This document shows positions 1-12,860 of a DNA stretch of 64,000 nt, in pieces; the stretch's first letter is position 1, and each line of letters opens with the position of its first letter. Both the position numbers and the translations under genes were made by a program. The stretch covers positions 1,364,001 through 1,428,000 of the forward strand of contig CP099428.1 of NCBI GenBank assembly GCA_024114885.1. Direction: 5' to 3'. The notes below the pieces were generated by a model that searched no databases, was not told where the DNA came from, and worked only from the letters and a program-made list of their open reading frames with translations. This DNA is from Septoria linicola (taxonomy: Eukaryota; Ascomycota; Dothideomycetes; Mycosphaerellales; Mycosphaerellaceae).

Positions 1-1640
1 TTTAGCGCGAATTCTAGTAAGTCTCCCGCTCTTACGAAGGGCCTACGTTAGTATAGGTTTAGACGCGAGCTTCTTTATAGAGCTTAGCGTTAACTTTTCT
101 AACTAAGCTTTTAGCCTCTATATAGTACTAGGCGATACGGAATCTCTAAGACGAGGCTCCGGAGTCGTAAGCAAATTACCTTCTCCTTCTCCTTCTTAAC
201 TAGAGCTTCGAGTAGGACTAGATAAGGATAAGCCCTTAGGCGTAGAGGAAGAGAGACGTTTATTAGGTCTTAAGTTTCTAGGAGGAGGTAATAGTCTATA
301 GGATATTAATAGCTATTTCTCTACTACTAGGAATACGTAGGTTAGTTCTTCGAAGGTCTCTCCTTTAGTAAGCTTAACTATAAATCTATACTAATCAAGT
401 CTATAGCTCGCCTCTAGGCGCGCTTCTCTTATCTTACGGCTAAATACGTCGACCTACGAGAGCTCCTTTTTAAACTTATTCTAGTAGCGTCTTCTATCTA
501 AGTTCGTATTAATAAAGCCTAAGCCCTACGAGCTAGGAGTCTTCTTACTTCTCTATAGCTGAAAATACTAGCTATAAGAGAATATATTCGCTACCTACTA
601 ATAGAAACGATCTTACTTTTACTACGCCGAGAAGACCTAGTCTTTAGGCTTACTCTCTTCGAAGACGCTCTTATACTTATTTAACTATTAGCGAAGGTTC
701 CTAAGTATTTCTTTATTATATAGGACTTAGTTAAGGAAAGGGAAGTTTTACTCGTACCTAAACTCTATACGTAGCTACTACTAAATTAAGTTTCTCTTTT
801 TTACTAAGTCTCGGCCTTCTTAGTATATCTTCTTTATATTATCGCGCTTTACGCTCTACGCGTTAAGGTACTTTAGCAAAATCTTAGCTAAGAGGCGTTT
901 AAAGAAGTTAAATATACCGATCTTTATTCTATCGTTCGCTTTCTTAACTTACTTAAGTACTAAGTCGATACTCTCCTCTTATTCTTATAGCGTTTCTAGC
1001 GACAAGATAGCTTCGGTAGCGTTATTAAGGTTCGTTATACTAGTAAGAGGTCCGCTTAAGGCCTAGAAACTAACGAGAGAGCCTTCGCGATTAGTACGAG
1101 CGAGCGCTATACCTTATATAGAACTTAAAGAAGCTATTTTTCGTCTTTTCTTTAGAGAATCTTATCTAGGTAGTTCTTATATCGGACTTCGAATAGGCGA
1201 GGTAGAAGGCGAAAGCGCTAGTCTTAATAAGCGCTTAGGCGTTAAAGAACGCTAGAAAGAGGAAGTCTTGTTCTTTATACGCGAGAGAGAAAGAGAACGT
1301 CTTTAAATAGTCGTATTAGTAGCTTAGGGCGATATAAAGCGCGTAACTAGTAATAAGTAACTTGAATAGCGAGGAGGGTCGGGCGCGTGACCGGTTATAG
1401 AGTTTTCTATTATATTAGTTACCGCTTACGTATATAAATAGCTATATAGCGTTACTAGGTAGTAACGAAAGATAAGAATCGAACTTAATAGAAGTAAGGC
1501 TCTACTATAACTAATTAATAGTTAATAAGGAAGAAGAGATCGTTTAGAGCGTAAAAGTAGTCTAATTATATACCTTATCATAGTAGCGTAACTACTGTTA
1601 GGATCAGGGGTCTATACGTAAGGCTTAGTTACGTAAGGTT
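1..1640. repeat. RIP-mutated repeat DNA, unidentified
   Basis: This stretch carries the RIP signature throughout: CA and TG dinucleotides are almost missing (none in the first 120 bases), while TA is everywhere and CG is retained. No gene-like frame survives, and I could not recognise a protein family in the stop-riddled frames. It probably belongs to a retroelement that continues off the left edge, or to the outer part of the Gypsy element that follows. Confidence 0.8.
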
Positions 1641-1642
1641 TT

Positions 1643-1665
1643 AGTTATCGTTTAAAAAGATAACT
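1643..1665. repeat. Palindromic motif, copy 1
   Basis: A 23-base motif has 7-base perfectly complementary arms (AGTTATC / GATAACT) around GTTTAAAAA. Near-identical copies lie at 6,744-6,766 and 9,884-9,905. It may mark element termini or a hairpin. Its role is unknown. Confidence 0.6.
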
Positions 1666-2370
1666 AAAAGTTTACTTTACCTTAACGCTTCCGTAGCCGT
1701 CGTATACTACTAACGCTACTACTAACTACTATAGTATATACCTTACTATCGCCGACAAGGACTAAGACTTAGATACTATCGTCGTTACCCCTACTAACTT
1801 AAAAGAGCCTTATTTTTCGTATACCTAGTCGACTTACTAGATCGCGCTTTCCGTATCGTAAGAGACTGCTAGCGCTATAATTAATAGCTAGAAAGGAGCT
1901 ATTAGAGCTGTTATTACTAAGGATTCAAGCTTCTCTACCTTTATATAGGCCGAAAACCTTAAACTTTAAGAATTCTCTATCGGAAACTAATATTTTTAGC
2001 GATTCCTTTAGTTAGGCGAAAATTAGTAGTAAAAAGACCTTTAGAATAGACAATTATTATCTTACTTCGCTAATTAGTAATAGAAAAGGGCTCTAGGAAG
2101 GTAGATTATAGTACTAACCTTAGAAATCGCTAGTAGAAAAGAGCTTCGAGAGTATAGGTCTAGCTTAGATTTTTAAGACCTAGTAGTAGAAAGTAGCTCG
2201 AGATAGCTAACTTTTATAGCGATAGTAGGCTCGAGACTTAGAAAAAGGAGTAGGATAGTAGGTTAACTAGTAGATATAGAATCTATACTTAAAAGTTAAG
2301 CTTAAGAGAGTAACTAGCTATATAGATACTTATCTTAGCTATAGAAAATAGCGTCGGGACAGTTAGGATT

Positions 2371-2578
2371 AGCTAGATTTCTACTAATCTAGTAAAAGAG
2401 AAGCTTAGAAAGCTTAGATTAGAGCTCGATAGTAGCTTTAGGACTAAAAGAAGAGCTTAAGATAGCTAAGATTTAGCTAGATTTATACTAGTCTAGTAAA
2501 TTATAAGCTTAGGAAGCTCCGATTAGAGCTTAATAGTAGCTTTAGAACTAAGAGAAGTACTTAAGAAGGTTAGATTAG
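2371..2578. repeat. Tandem duplicated ~104-bp unit in RIP block
   Basis: Two adjacent copies of a roughly 104-base unit begin with AGCTAGATTT at 2,371 and 2,475. They share most of their sequence, with scattered C/T and A/G differences. Weaker partial copies seem to flank the pair. This is a degenerate minisatellite inside the mutated retroelement, probably a repeat in its non-coding or gag-proximal part. Confidence 0.6.
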
Positions 2579-3339
2579 AGCTCTAGGAATAAAAGAAGCG
2601 CTCGAGATAGTACGATCTTAGGAAGATTAGCTCTTTTATAGTAGAGGCTAGGCTTTAGTAGCTAGATCTTAGCTCGTGCCTCTAATTAAGTATCGCCTAT
2701 CGAATTTCTACTTCTTTAGCTCCGCCGAGCTAGCTTTAGCCTTTAGCTTACTAAGTCTTCTACTTCTTCTTTAAGCTCTATTAGTAGCTAGCGTATATAA
2801 CTCTCTCTTTCTTCTTAAGTTATTACTAATAGCTTACTAATAAAGATCTACGAGTACTTATACCTAGGTAGAAGTCCTAGTTCTATAACCTTCTCTATTA
2901 GTAGCGGTACTTCTTCTAGTTTAACCTAATCCGGAACTAGCTTTAGGTTTTTCTATAGAAAGGTATATTTCTTAAGGTCTATCTTCTTATAGATATACTC
3001 TCGTTTTAAGCTATCTAGTTCCTTAAGCTTATACGATACACCTCTCTATAATACTTTAGATACTCTAAAAGAGCCTTCCTACCTAAACGTAAGCTTATAG
3101 GAGAAACTAGTTTTTAACTTAGAGTAGTATACTAATATAAGATCTCCTTCCTTTAGTATAGTAAGATCTATATAGCGATATTTATCGAAGTACGCCTTAT
3201 TCTATTCTTAGAGACGCTATTAACGTAGTCGTCCTTCTTCTATAGTCGTTTCTATAGCCTCTAGGGCCTAAGCTCGAATCGTAAGAAGCTCTACTCTAGT
3301 CTTAACTTTACCCTAATCTATAATCCGGAAGGTATAGTG

Positions 3340-3565
3340 TTCTAGCTCGATTAGTAGTACTATATTACGCCTAATTATTACCTCCGATAGTATTAGACCA
3401 GTAGTAGAGACTATTATCGTTCTCTCTACTTATAGAACCGCTAGAATATAGTTACGAATCGTATAAAGGCCGCCGTTAGAGAGCTTTAAGTAAGCGTCTA
3501 ATATTGTCTTATAGCCGACTTTAACGATAGCGTTAGACTAAGGGTAGTATAGCGAAATATTAATA
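3340..3565 (-). pseudogene. Integrase C-terminal remnant of Gypsy pol
   Basis: The minus-strand frame reads through a segment matching the end of retroviral-type integrases: a Y-P-x-stop-S-N-A-I stretch that corresponds to the usual YHPQ(S/T)NG/A motif. It is followed by a line equivalent to GGLYTIRN..LAVLW.xRT....TG....E.I.GRN. Stops occur where Gln or Trp would be expected, consistent with RIP. The element is not able to encode a functional integrase. Confidence 0.65.
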
Positions 3566-4869
3566 CGTTTAATACTATACGATAGTAGTAGCTTCTCTAC
3601 TTCGCTAAGGTTAGTCTTATAGTTATCGAGGATAACTTCTATAGTAGTACTCTACTAGTAAAAGATCTCTTCCTATATAAACCTTACTATCTATACTAAG
3701 GAGATACTCTTCGCTAGGCACTAGAATATACGTACTTCTAGCTAGCGCGATAGAGATTCGCGTATAACTATTAACGAATAGTTCTTCGAGACATATAAGC
3801 TATCGATATACTACCGCTAGCTAACTATAACTTAGAGCGGGATCTATAGTTCTCTAGGTACCTATCTCCTATACTAAAGACTATAAATAGTATATTACTA
3901 AATAGCGAGCGAGATTTAAGCCTAGACTCTATCCTACTACTATCGTTTCTAGATAAGATTATACGTCTGTTTAGCGCTATAGTAACCGTTCTTATAGTAG
4001 TATACCCTAATAATACGAGCTCGTACTTTAGGTTTATCGATAACTCGCTATAGAGGTCTAGCTACTCGCTCTTAGCGCTAGAGCTAGTTGTTCTTAATAT
4101 AAAATAGCCGACACTTCTTCCTTAACTACTTATACTCGTTATTAGAAACTCCCTTAGGCCTTTATATTTATATAAGTACGAAAGCGATATTTATTAACTC
4201 CTAAGAGTAGATCCTATTAATTATAGGTAGCTCGCCCTAAATTACCTATATAGAGAAGGCGTTAACGTAAAAGGTATCGAAGAATTGCTCGTTAATTATT
4301 AGATCTACGTCTTCTTCCTATTCTATAGCCTCTATATCCTTAGGCGTAATAGGCTTCCTTAATAGCGAGTCTAGAGCTATATACTTCTTACTAGGAATAT
4401 ATATAACGTTAAAGTCGAAGAGATAGATCTATACTAGCTAGCGCGTTATTACTATATTTAGCAAATTAGAGGTAGCCTTATTAAGCTAGTAAACGAGGGT
4501 ATTTATATTAATCTCTAGTTAGAAGTATACTCCGAATAGCTATAGTTTTAGCTTCTTTAACGCCTTTAGTATACTAAGGCATTCGCGCTTTCTAGTATCG
4601 TACTTAACCTCTACTAGGTTAAATAGGCCGGACTTATATCGAACTAGGTATCGAAGAAGTAGCTCGTCTCGATTATATTAGGAAAGCGTATATCTCTAAC
4701 CTTTACTACTCGAATCTACGCCTACGATAATAAGTCCTACTCCTTCTCTAAAGTTAAGAGTAACTAGGGCTAGGGCTGAAACTAGTGCCTTTAAGATAAC
4801 GTCTTTAGCTAGTTAGTATTCGATAGTCTATTAAAACTCGGTATCTTTCTATAAGAGTTTAAATAGTAG

Positions 4870-5180
4870 AGCGAGGATAATCGTAAAACCTTTAACCTAG
4901 ACGTAGTAGTACGTAACTACGCTAAGGAAGATTCGAACCTTCTTCTAATTCTCTAGCGTCGGCTATTTCTTAATCTTTACTACTCTCGCGAAGTCTAGAT
5001 AGCGACTATCGATACTAGTAAGGTAACTAACGATTACTAGTTGTTCGTAATAGAGCTATAGCTTATTAAAAGCTACTATTATATTAGCTCGTTCTATATT
5101 ATAGAGAACGTCGTCTATAGCTATAATATGTTTAATAACGTAGTAGCGGAGGCTAGGTTTAACCTCTTTACTATCGTACT
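4870..5180 (-). pseudogene. Reverse transcriptase remnant of Gypsy pol
   Basis: On the minus strand the catalytic box reads A-I-D-D-V-L-Y (Asp-Asp codons at 5,110-5,115). It is followed by a long nearly open stretch through 4,870 that ends near K-I-K-K-stop, as in the connection from RT to RNase H of chromovirus-like elements. Only RIP-type stops interrupt it. The Asp pair is intact because its codons are outside CpA/TpG contexts. Confidence 0.65.
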
Positions 5181-6743
5181 TCGTCTTAGGCCCTTTAATA
5201 CCGATATTATTAAGGAACGGCTATACCTTATACGAGACATACTCTATAAGTACTTGATTAATAATACGAACGAACTAGGTAATAGAATTCGTAGCTTCTT
5301 ATAGTAACGTTATCTACCGTAATAGTCCTAGTAGTAAGTCGAAGCCTATAAGGTCTCTATATAATTTATCGAGTAGGATTTAGTTATATCTAGAGAAGAT
5401 ATTAACTAACGAGGCTAGCGCGTAACCGGTAAAGTCTTTAGAGAAACCCTTAGCGTCGAGTAGTAAGTTCGAATCTCTTACGGTAACTTGATTAAACTTC
5501 TAAGCTACGTTAATTAACCGATACTTCTTTAGCTTACCCGCCTCTATCTTCTTACTAATAAGGAAGTACGAGTTTCGATAAGTACTATAGTATAGCTTAA
5601 GAGTTCTAGCTTAGATTCGTTATCTTAGTATATCTTCTACTATATACCGTAGCGATAGGTTTAGCTTGAAGCCTAGATACTACTATAGCTCGTAAGGAAC
5701 TGTCCAAATCTTCTATAGCGGAGTAATATTAGGATTAATTCGTCTTAAATACGTAAAGTCCTACGTAAAGGCAGCTTCTCGATTCCTTAGTATATAATAT
5801 AACAAATCTAGCTCTTTTAGTAGTAGTTCTATACTAGGTTTAAACTTTATAAGCCGTTTAGGCGTTAGGCGTAATCTAGGCTCGATCGTCGAGAACCTCT
5901 TAGTTAAGTACTTACTATTATAAGGTCTAGTACTAGGTAGTATAGCTGCTTCCTTCTTAATATAAGTCCGTCGCTAGTCCTTTAATCTACTAGGGTTTAA
6001 GCTATTAGTTATAGTAATATCGGTATTTACTAGTTTGATCTTATTAGTAACTCGCTTATAAAGAGTATAGGCGCTAATATAATTATCTAGCTTCTACTAC
6101 TCTATAGCTTCTTTATTATAAGCTCTCTCCGTAGCTATATTAATAGCGGCCGAGATAACGTACGTCTCTTCGCTAAGCTCGTCGTCTACTTTATTAGAAA
6201 TAATCTCGTTATAGGGTCCAGGTTCTTAGACAGCTAGCTCCGCCTCTCTAAGCTTACTATAGGTAATTATTAAGTATTCGCCTCTATAATTCGAACCTTA
6301 GCTCGATCGAGGCACTAGTATAGCCTCTTTAAAACTATACCTAATACTCTAGTACAAGTCTCGCTCGCTAGTATAAGCTAGCTTAGCTTCGCTAGTAGCT
6401 AGTAAAAGCTTCTTAAGTCGGCTATTTTAGCTAAATTTAATAACGTTATCTTTAACGGCCGCTACTACGAGATAGTTATACTATATTTACGTCTAGCTAT
6501 AATTAACCCGTCTTAATAGTTCGAGCTACTATCGTAGAGAGGTACTTTATCTAATTAAGTTAGCTATAAAATAGTCTCTAAAGTAAATTACCTTTATATA
6601 CGATAACTACTACGTAAGGTAGTTAAAGACTTAATTCTCTAGGAGTTTAGAGCTATTAGTAACCGTAAACGAATACTAGTACTAATCGCTTATCTATCTA
6701 TACTACTAGTATAGTTTAAAGTATAGTATAGGAGGTATAACGT

Positions 6744-6766
6744 AATTATCGTTTAAAAAGGTAACT
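6744..6766. repeat. Palindromic motif, copy 2
   Basis: Internal copy of the motif found at 1,643 and 9,884 (AATTATCG-TTTAAAAAGG-TAACT). It lies between the protease and reverse transcriptase remnants, so it does not fit a simple picture of the motif as LTR ends only. Confidence 0.5.
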
Positions 6767-7196
6767 ATAGAACGTTCCGCTAGCTAACCCTCCTAAGTAG
6801 AGTTTTTACCTCTAACTACTAAACCTTATACGGAAAGGGTAGTAGAAGCTTGAAAAGCTTATAATCCCTCTCTCTACTCCTTACTATTATAAGATCTAGA
6901 GTCCTCGATAGTATATCCTATATTCTTTAGCTAATAATTATTAAAAGTTAGAGTTCGGACGCTAACTTCTATCGAATCTTAACGCGATATACGTATTAGA
7001 GCCTCTACTATACTCGTGCCGTCGACTAGAGCTAGTTCCTCGGTACTCTAGCTTTTCCTAGGACCTGTTCTATAGTTCGTATATTACTACGGCTATTAAA
7101 ACCGGTAAATATAATAATACGGCTATCTAGAGTACTAATTAAGCCCTTCTAAGAGCTATTATCGTAGTTCTTAGAAGCTAGGCGTACCTACCGCGC

Positions 7197-7463
7197 TTAT
7201 AGTCGGCTAAGCAAGATCGAGCCGTTCGCTAGTAAGACTAGAAATAGTATCGTAACTCTTACGCTAAAGGTATCGATTAATACTTCTAGGTAGTATCTAA
7301 TAAAAGTAACCTTGCCTCCGACTCCCTCTATAGTAATATTGCCGAGAGAGGTTATACCGACTTGAAGCTTTCGAACGTATTCGATCGGTATAATTATTAA
7401 CTTAGCCCTCTCGTTAATTAAAGACTTATAAGCTATTATTCGAGGTCCGTACTTTATAGGCAC
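7197..7463 (-). pseudogene. Retropepsin remnant of Gypsy pol
   Basis: An 88-codon stretch escapes stop codons on the minus strand. It has the layout of a retroviral-type aspartic protease end: an I-P-x-E-Y-V-R-K-L segment, then L-G-x-I-T-I-E-G-V-G-G-K-V, then V-T-I-L-F-L-V-L. It closes near the expected L-(S/G)-R-P-W. The upstream DSGA active-site loop could not be read. It is an island of readable sequence in a dead element, not a separate gene. Confidence 0.6.
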
Positions 7464-9883
7464 GTAGATACTTAGAATAATTTAATAGATATTATTAAAT
7501 AATAGAAGGATATTATCTATTCGCTTATAAAGCTTAGAAGCGGGCCTAGGCTTAACTATATTAATCGCTATAGTAGTAACCCGGAAGGCCTTAATATTAG
7601 TCGCTAAAACAGCTTTCGTTAGCTCCTCCTCTACCTACTCGCTAAAGGCTTTAGATAGTAAGGAATGTACGCTAATCTTAGCTCTACTACCTCTATTTAT
7701 ACGCTTCTTTATACGAAGCTTATTAAGCTTCTTACGTAGATCCGTATCGTTTAGAATACGACCCTATAAAGAATACGACGCTCGCTCGCTATAGAGAATA
7801 ATCTCTACTAAGCTTAACTAGACCTTAGATTCGAGTATTTTATCTATCTAGAAGACGTTAGCGTTATTATTAGCGTACGTAGCTCGAAGGTAGTTATCTA
7901 TACGCTTGGTCTTTAGAGGCTCCTTAGCCTTCTTCCGCTTCTAAGTATACGTAGAAGCGACTAGAACTAGTAGACTGTTTAGGTAGTCGTATATCTATTT
8001 ATCCTCGATCTTATCGTTATTACGTCTCTAAGTTTAAGAATCCTCTAACTCCCCTATATCTATAAGATAAGGAGCTAGCTAGTTTTTATCTTTAACCTCT
8101 TTAATATAAGAGTAACGATAAGCGCGGGTTCTTATAGCTATAGCCTAGGTCGTAATCTACTTCTATACTCCTATTAGCTGTCCTCCGACTAGATAAGAAG
8201 GGTTTAGGTTCTGCTTTGTCTTTACGCTATCTCTAGCTACGTAGGCGCCGATTAGATCGTCCTAATCCTCCTATATAATAGAAGCGACTTAACCGATATT
8301 AATAGGACCGTTAATACTAGCTACCTTATTCGCTATCCTCTACTAGCTTACTCTTAGCGTTAATAAACGATCTATATTTTTAAGATCGATCTTCCCGTAA
8401 CGCTACTCTAATACTCCTATTAATACGAATAGCTTTAGTAGTTCCTTATCCTAGTAGTACTATATCTTTTCCGTACCTAGGCGAGGCGTTCCGTAGTATA
8501 TAATACCGGTCTTTAGATCTCTATATATTAAGCCCTTAGTCTCGAACTATTATAGGTACTCGTAGTTTGCGGCTATATAGCCTTCGAGCCTATATATCTA
8601 ATAACCTAAAATCTTTAGAGCGATCGCTATATAGGCCTTAATTATTAACCTGTTATCTATCGTAGCTAAGTTAATCGAAATCTCCTAGCTATAAGTAGGC
8701 CTTAGAATATATAGATAGTCGTAATCGTAAGACTTTACTCGCTATCCTATTAATAGGCGTAGCGGCTATAGGCCTCTTTCTTCGAGTCGACGAATCGTAG
8801 CGATTATAAGGTCTTATATACTAGTAGTAATATTATCGACGGTTACTAGCTTACGGCCTTTATAGACTACCGTTTCTCTAGCCTTAAACTTAGAGTTTAG
8901 TCTTAGAGCGGACTTCTTTACTACTTCGTATAACTACTAGATATCTCTACCGCCTTCGTTATATACTTCTATTTTAAAGTCCTTATTACTATTAATCTAA
9001 CGCTAGGCTGTCTTCAAGAGCTTACTATAATCTAAGTTACTATTATTAAGGTCTAACCTAAGATAGGCCTAGAGTCTCTTACTAAAACGAAATAGTAGGC
9101 CTTATATAAATAGAAGAGTACGAGAACGCTCGTCTATATACGAAGTAGGCATAGTATTAGAGTAGAGTATAAACTACCTTAAGTACTCTAAGAGATTATT
9201 ATCCTCGCTACGGTTAACCTTATAAAGGTTTTCTATATAGTAGCGATTTCCGAGTATATATATATTATCGTACTTTCGGTATTCCTTAATAATCGACTCT
9301 TTGAACTTAGCGTAGTCTTAGTTATAGAAACTATTAAGGCGCTAGTATCGTCTACGTTAGACAACCGTAACCTAAGTAAGTAACTTCTCGTAAAGCTATT
9401 TATTATTATTAATAAGTAGAATAGCGTAGTTCCTATATAGTACTTTAAAACGCTTAATATACTCGGTTACGTTCTCTCTATTAAAGAAGGGATTCTAGTC
9501 CGAGCTAGGTAGTAGCGGAACCTAAGCGACAATTACCTTCTAGCTTTAGGTTACTTAGATAGTCTCTATAAGTAGCTAGAACTACGCTATAGATAGTCTA
9601 CCTCCTAAGCTCGGTCCTTAAAAGATATTAGTATTAGGGTTAAGGTTAGTACCTTCTCGGTTCTCCGCTTCTATAGATATATCGTTATCTAGTAGAGAGA
9701 ATAAAGTAAAAGCGAGTAGTAGCTTTACTAGTAATCTTCGAATTTACTTATTAAGCGAGTTAGATAAGCTACTCTCTAGTGTTTTAGGCTAGCTAATAGA
9801 TACTAATTTACTTATAGAGCTCGTTCGAAGATATTCTAAGAGTATGTTATACTCTCCTTAATTAAGGTTTTTAAATAAAATAT

Positions 9884-9905
9884 AGTTATCGTTTAAAAGG
9901 TAACT
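9884..9905. repeat. Palindromic motif, copy 3
   Basis: Third copy of the AGTTATC...GGTAACT motif, 22 bases long with one base fewer in the central A run. It sits where Gypsy-type sequence stops and the hAT region begins, so it may mark an element border. Confidence 0.55.
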
Positions 9906-9959
9906 AAAAACAAGAGTCTAAAATTTTATTAGCCGTTAGAAGGTAAACGTTATACTTTT

Positions 9960-12740
9960 TTTTTATAATACCGAGGCTATATTAATTGTGCCTAATAAGT
10001 AAGGCATGTCGTGTCGTATAGTTCGACCGTTTATAGCTAGGCGCGTCCGTCTCGCTTATTCGAGTAATTCGCTATATAACTATAGTAGTATAATATTACG
10101 TTAGCCTATACTATATACCGGGTCCGGGGCCTTAGACGTAATTAGTGTCCTTAGCTAAACGATTAGCGTCTAACGCTATACTAGGGCTTATTCTAAGCGA
10201 TCTATATACTAAGGGATACGAGATTACCTAGACGGGTCTAGCTTATCCTATAGCCTCTACGCTATCCGAACGAGAGCGTTTTCACGCTAAACTAGGGTCT
10301 AATCGAAGACTATTATAGGTATAGAGACCCTAAGTAAATCTCCGATATAGTAAGTCGCCTTACTATCTATACAATAATCGCCGAATAGATCCGTACTAAG
10401 AGGTACTAGAGGTTTATAACTTTTCTAAGTTAGAGCGATATCCTTATTCTAGGGGCTTCTACGTTATTATAGCCCTTTAAGTCGCCTCTTACGTAGGCTC
10501 CTTTAGGCCTCTTACTAATGTTTATAGTACGTTAGTTCTCGCTTTAAGGCTACTATCTACCCTCTACGCTTCTAGTTCTAGTATAAGAGAGAAGAGATAG
10601 CCCTATCTTCGGCTCTATTAATAGATAATAACTACCCTAATACTAACCTCCTAGGTAGGTATAAGAGTAGTCGCTATAGAATAAGACCTATTCGGAGAGT
10701 AATAGTCTTATAATACGTTAATTAAATAGTAGTAACGAGCTTAAAACAGTAGCTCTAGGACTAAGAGCTATATACTAGGACCGTAGGATATTAAATTAAT
10801 TAAGTAGAGTAAACATTCCTATCTTAGAAACGAGCTACTACCTTGCTTTTATACTAAAACTACTAAGCACGGCATGTAAGTAGGCCTTTGCCTTACTACT
10901 ACTATTACGAGGATTAGCTTCTTATTCGACCTATAGACGTCTAAAAACAAACTAGTATTACTTAGTATTATTATATACTTTATCTCTATAGAAGGTTAAC
11001 TAAGGATAATATTACTAGATCTACTAAGGTAGAAGGGCCGTTATACTAGCTATAATATTATAGAGACTATAGTAGAGGTAATAGTATACTATAACCTATA
11101 CGATAAAGTTAGTTACTTTATCTCTAATAACGCTAGTAATAACCCTAAGGCAATTAAGTATCTTACGTAGGAATACGGCTTCGATAAATACTAGAATTAG
11201 CTACGCTATATAGGCTATATATTTAACCTCGTTAGACAGGCTACGCTAACTAGTAAAGATCTAGAAGTACTTGAATCTAAAGCTATTAATGTAGCTACTA
11301 ATAGACTAACGTTTAAGGATATAATACTACTATATTAGCGTCGCTATAGACTAATTAGTAAGCTTTATAATACGCTCTATTATCTTAATCGTTTACTATA
11401 GGTATAGGAGGAGGTAGAACGACTATAGCTTACCGAGGTAGCTCTATTTAAGGCAGATAGCGACAAGGATATATATCGTCTATTATACGACGTATATACG
11501 CGCTAGCACTCCTTCGACGATAGCTCTAAGCGTATATTAAAGCTTAGAGCTACTATTAATAAGTACTACGAACAAGAGGTAGATAAGTAGTATATAGCTA
11601 TATAGAAGTAGACTAAGAAACACTCTAATAGGCACTATATAAAGCTAGAGCCTTCTATCGTCTATAATTAATTAATAGACGACGATTAGTATATAATTAA
11701 GTAGTATCGCGAGATCCTCCGGCTATTAAAGATAGTAATAAAGATACTATAGGGTACTAGCGGTAGTAAGTTTAGTGCTATTTAGTAAGTACTACTAGTA
11801 ATAGAGGTACTAATAAGTTACTTTAAAGCGCTTATTATCTAGTATCTAATCGATAATAACCTCTAACTGCCGAAGCGTAAATAGCGTATTAATAGCGAAT
11901 AACAACGATAACTACGTACTAAAGCCGATATACGGAACGACCTATCTAACTAACTTACTATATAATAGCACTTCCGCGCTAGTATTAAGCTTAGTTAGAC
12001 TAAGTATAACGATTACTTTACTAAGATAGACGAAACGCCTATTTACGTAGCTATAGTAGTACTCTATCCGAATATAAAATAGTAGTTTATTAAGAAACTA
12101 GATAAATAATAACGATAGGCTAGTAACGATAAGGATTAGATCGTAAGGACTAAGGCTACTATCTAACGGCTATAGAATATATATAAAGACAAGTATAGGA
12201 GGCCTCCTACGTCGATAGTCGGTCTACGCGCTCCTAGTATAGCTACTCGCTACGTTATCTACTCGCTTATAATTAATAACGATAGCGATAGCGATAGCGA
12301 TAATAATACGGCTATAGACGAGTATATATAGTACTATAGTAAGAAGCGGAAGAAGGTAGTTAAGCTTAATATAAGCTAGTTACTAATACCTTACTAGATT
12401 AAAAAGAGACGACAATAGCTAAGCCTAGTATAGTTAGCGTTAGATATATATACCTGTCCGGTAATAAGTAACGAGCCTAAGCGACAATTTAGCGTTACTA
12501 GCGACGTGTTGTAACTACGCAGACGATAGTTATATAGTAAAACTATACAATATTTAGTTACTCTAAAGTTATAGATTAATAGCGGTTTTATTACGCTAAC
12601 TAGTACGCTATTTAGGCGCATTACGTAGCTAATAACACCTACGGCAATAATAGTAATAGCAAACAGTACTAACACGGTTGAGATAGACTAGTATTCATTC
12701 GATATCGCAATATACTACCGCTTATAGCTAGCGTTACCGA
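9960..12740 (+). mobile_element. RIP-destroyed hAT-family DNA transposon
   Basis: From about 11,200 the plus strand keeps one frame broken mainly by TAG/TAA. It includes D-E-T-P-x-Y-V-A near 12,030 and the hAT dimerisation region at about 12,440-12,600. That region contains L-A-L-D-I-Y-T-C-P-V-I-S-N-E-P-K-R-Q-F-S, the hAT rule being DxxS(I/C)P..S..ER.FS. Acidic repeats (GATAGC) lie at 12,282-12,303. Terminal repeats could not be fixed. Several CAAGTAAG copies cluster at the right end (12,742-12,860), as subterminal repeats of hAT elements do. Mutation density falls over the last 300 bases. Confidence 0.6.
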
Positions 12741-12822
12741 GCAAGTAAGGCTTGTACAAGTAAGTAGAGATTATCTTACTCACTTAACAAGTAAGCAGCG
12801 AGAGTACTAAATAGCAAGTAAG

Positions 12823-12844
12823 CAAGTGAAGATATCTTCACTTG
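12823..12844. repeat. Perfect 22-bp palindrome at transposon border
   Basis: The sequence CAAGTGAAGAT is followed directly by its exact reverse complement. Flanking CAAGTAAG/CTTACTTG copies extend the symmetry imperfectly on both sides. It lies between the hAT remnant and the carboxylesterase fragment. It may be two fused transposon ends or subterminal transposase sites. Confidence 0.8.
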
Positions 12845-12860
12845 CATTACTTACTTGTAG

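Larger units (their letters stand above)
1643..9905 (-). mobile_element. RIP-destroyed Ty3/Gypsy-like LTR retrotransposon
   Basis: Read on the minus strand, three pol domains appear in the expected order (protease about 7.4-7.2 kb, reverse transcriptase about 5.2-4.9 kb, integrase about 3.6-3.3 kb). All are interrupted by TAG/TAA stops of the kind RIP makes from CAG, CAA and TGG. The protease-RT-integrase order is that of Gypsy rather than Copia elements. The limits given are those of two copies of a palindromic motif at 1,643 and 9,884. True LTR borders were not established, and nested insertions are possible. Confidence 0.65.

Noticed and set aside
12394..12675. Minus-strand 93-codon frame in the hAT region
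   Set aside because: It is antisense to the hAT dimerisation frame on the plus strand, which has family-like residues. RIP leaves long accidental frames because TA-rich antisense codons are often sense.
1..12740. Foreign or organellar DNA island
   Set aside because: The odd composition is fully explained by RIP: CpA/TpG loss, TpA gain, and stops at former CAG, CAA and TGG codons inside recognisable transposon genes.
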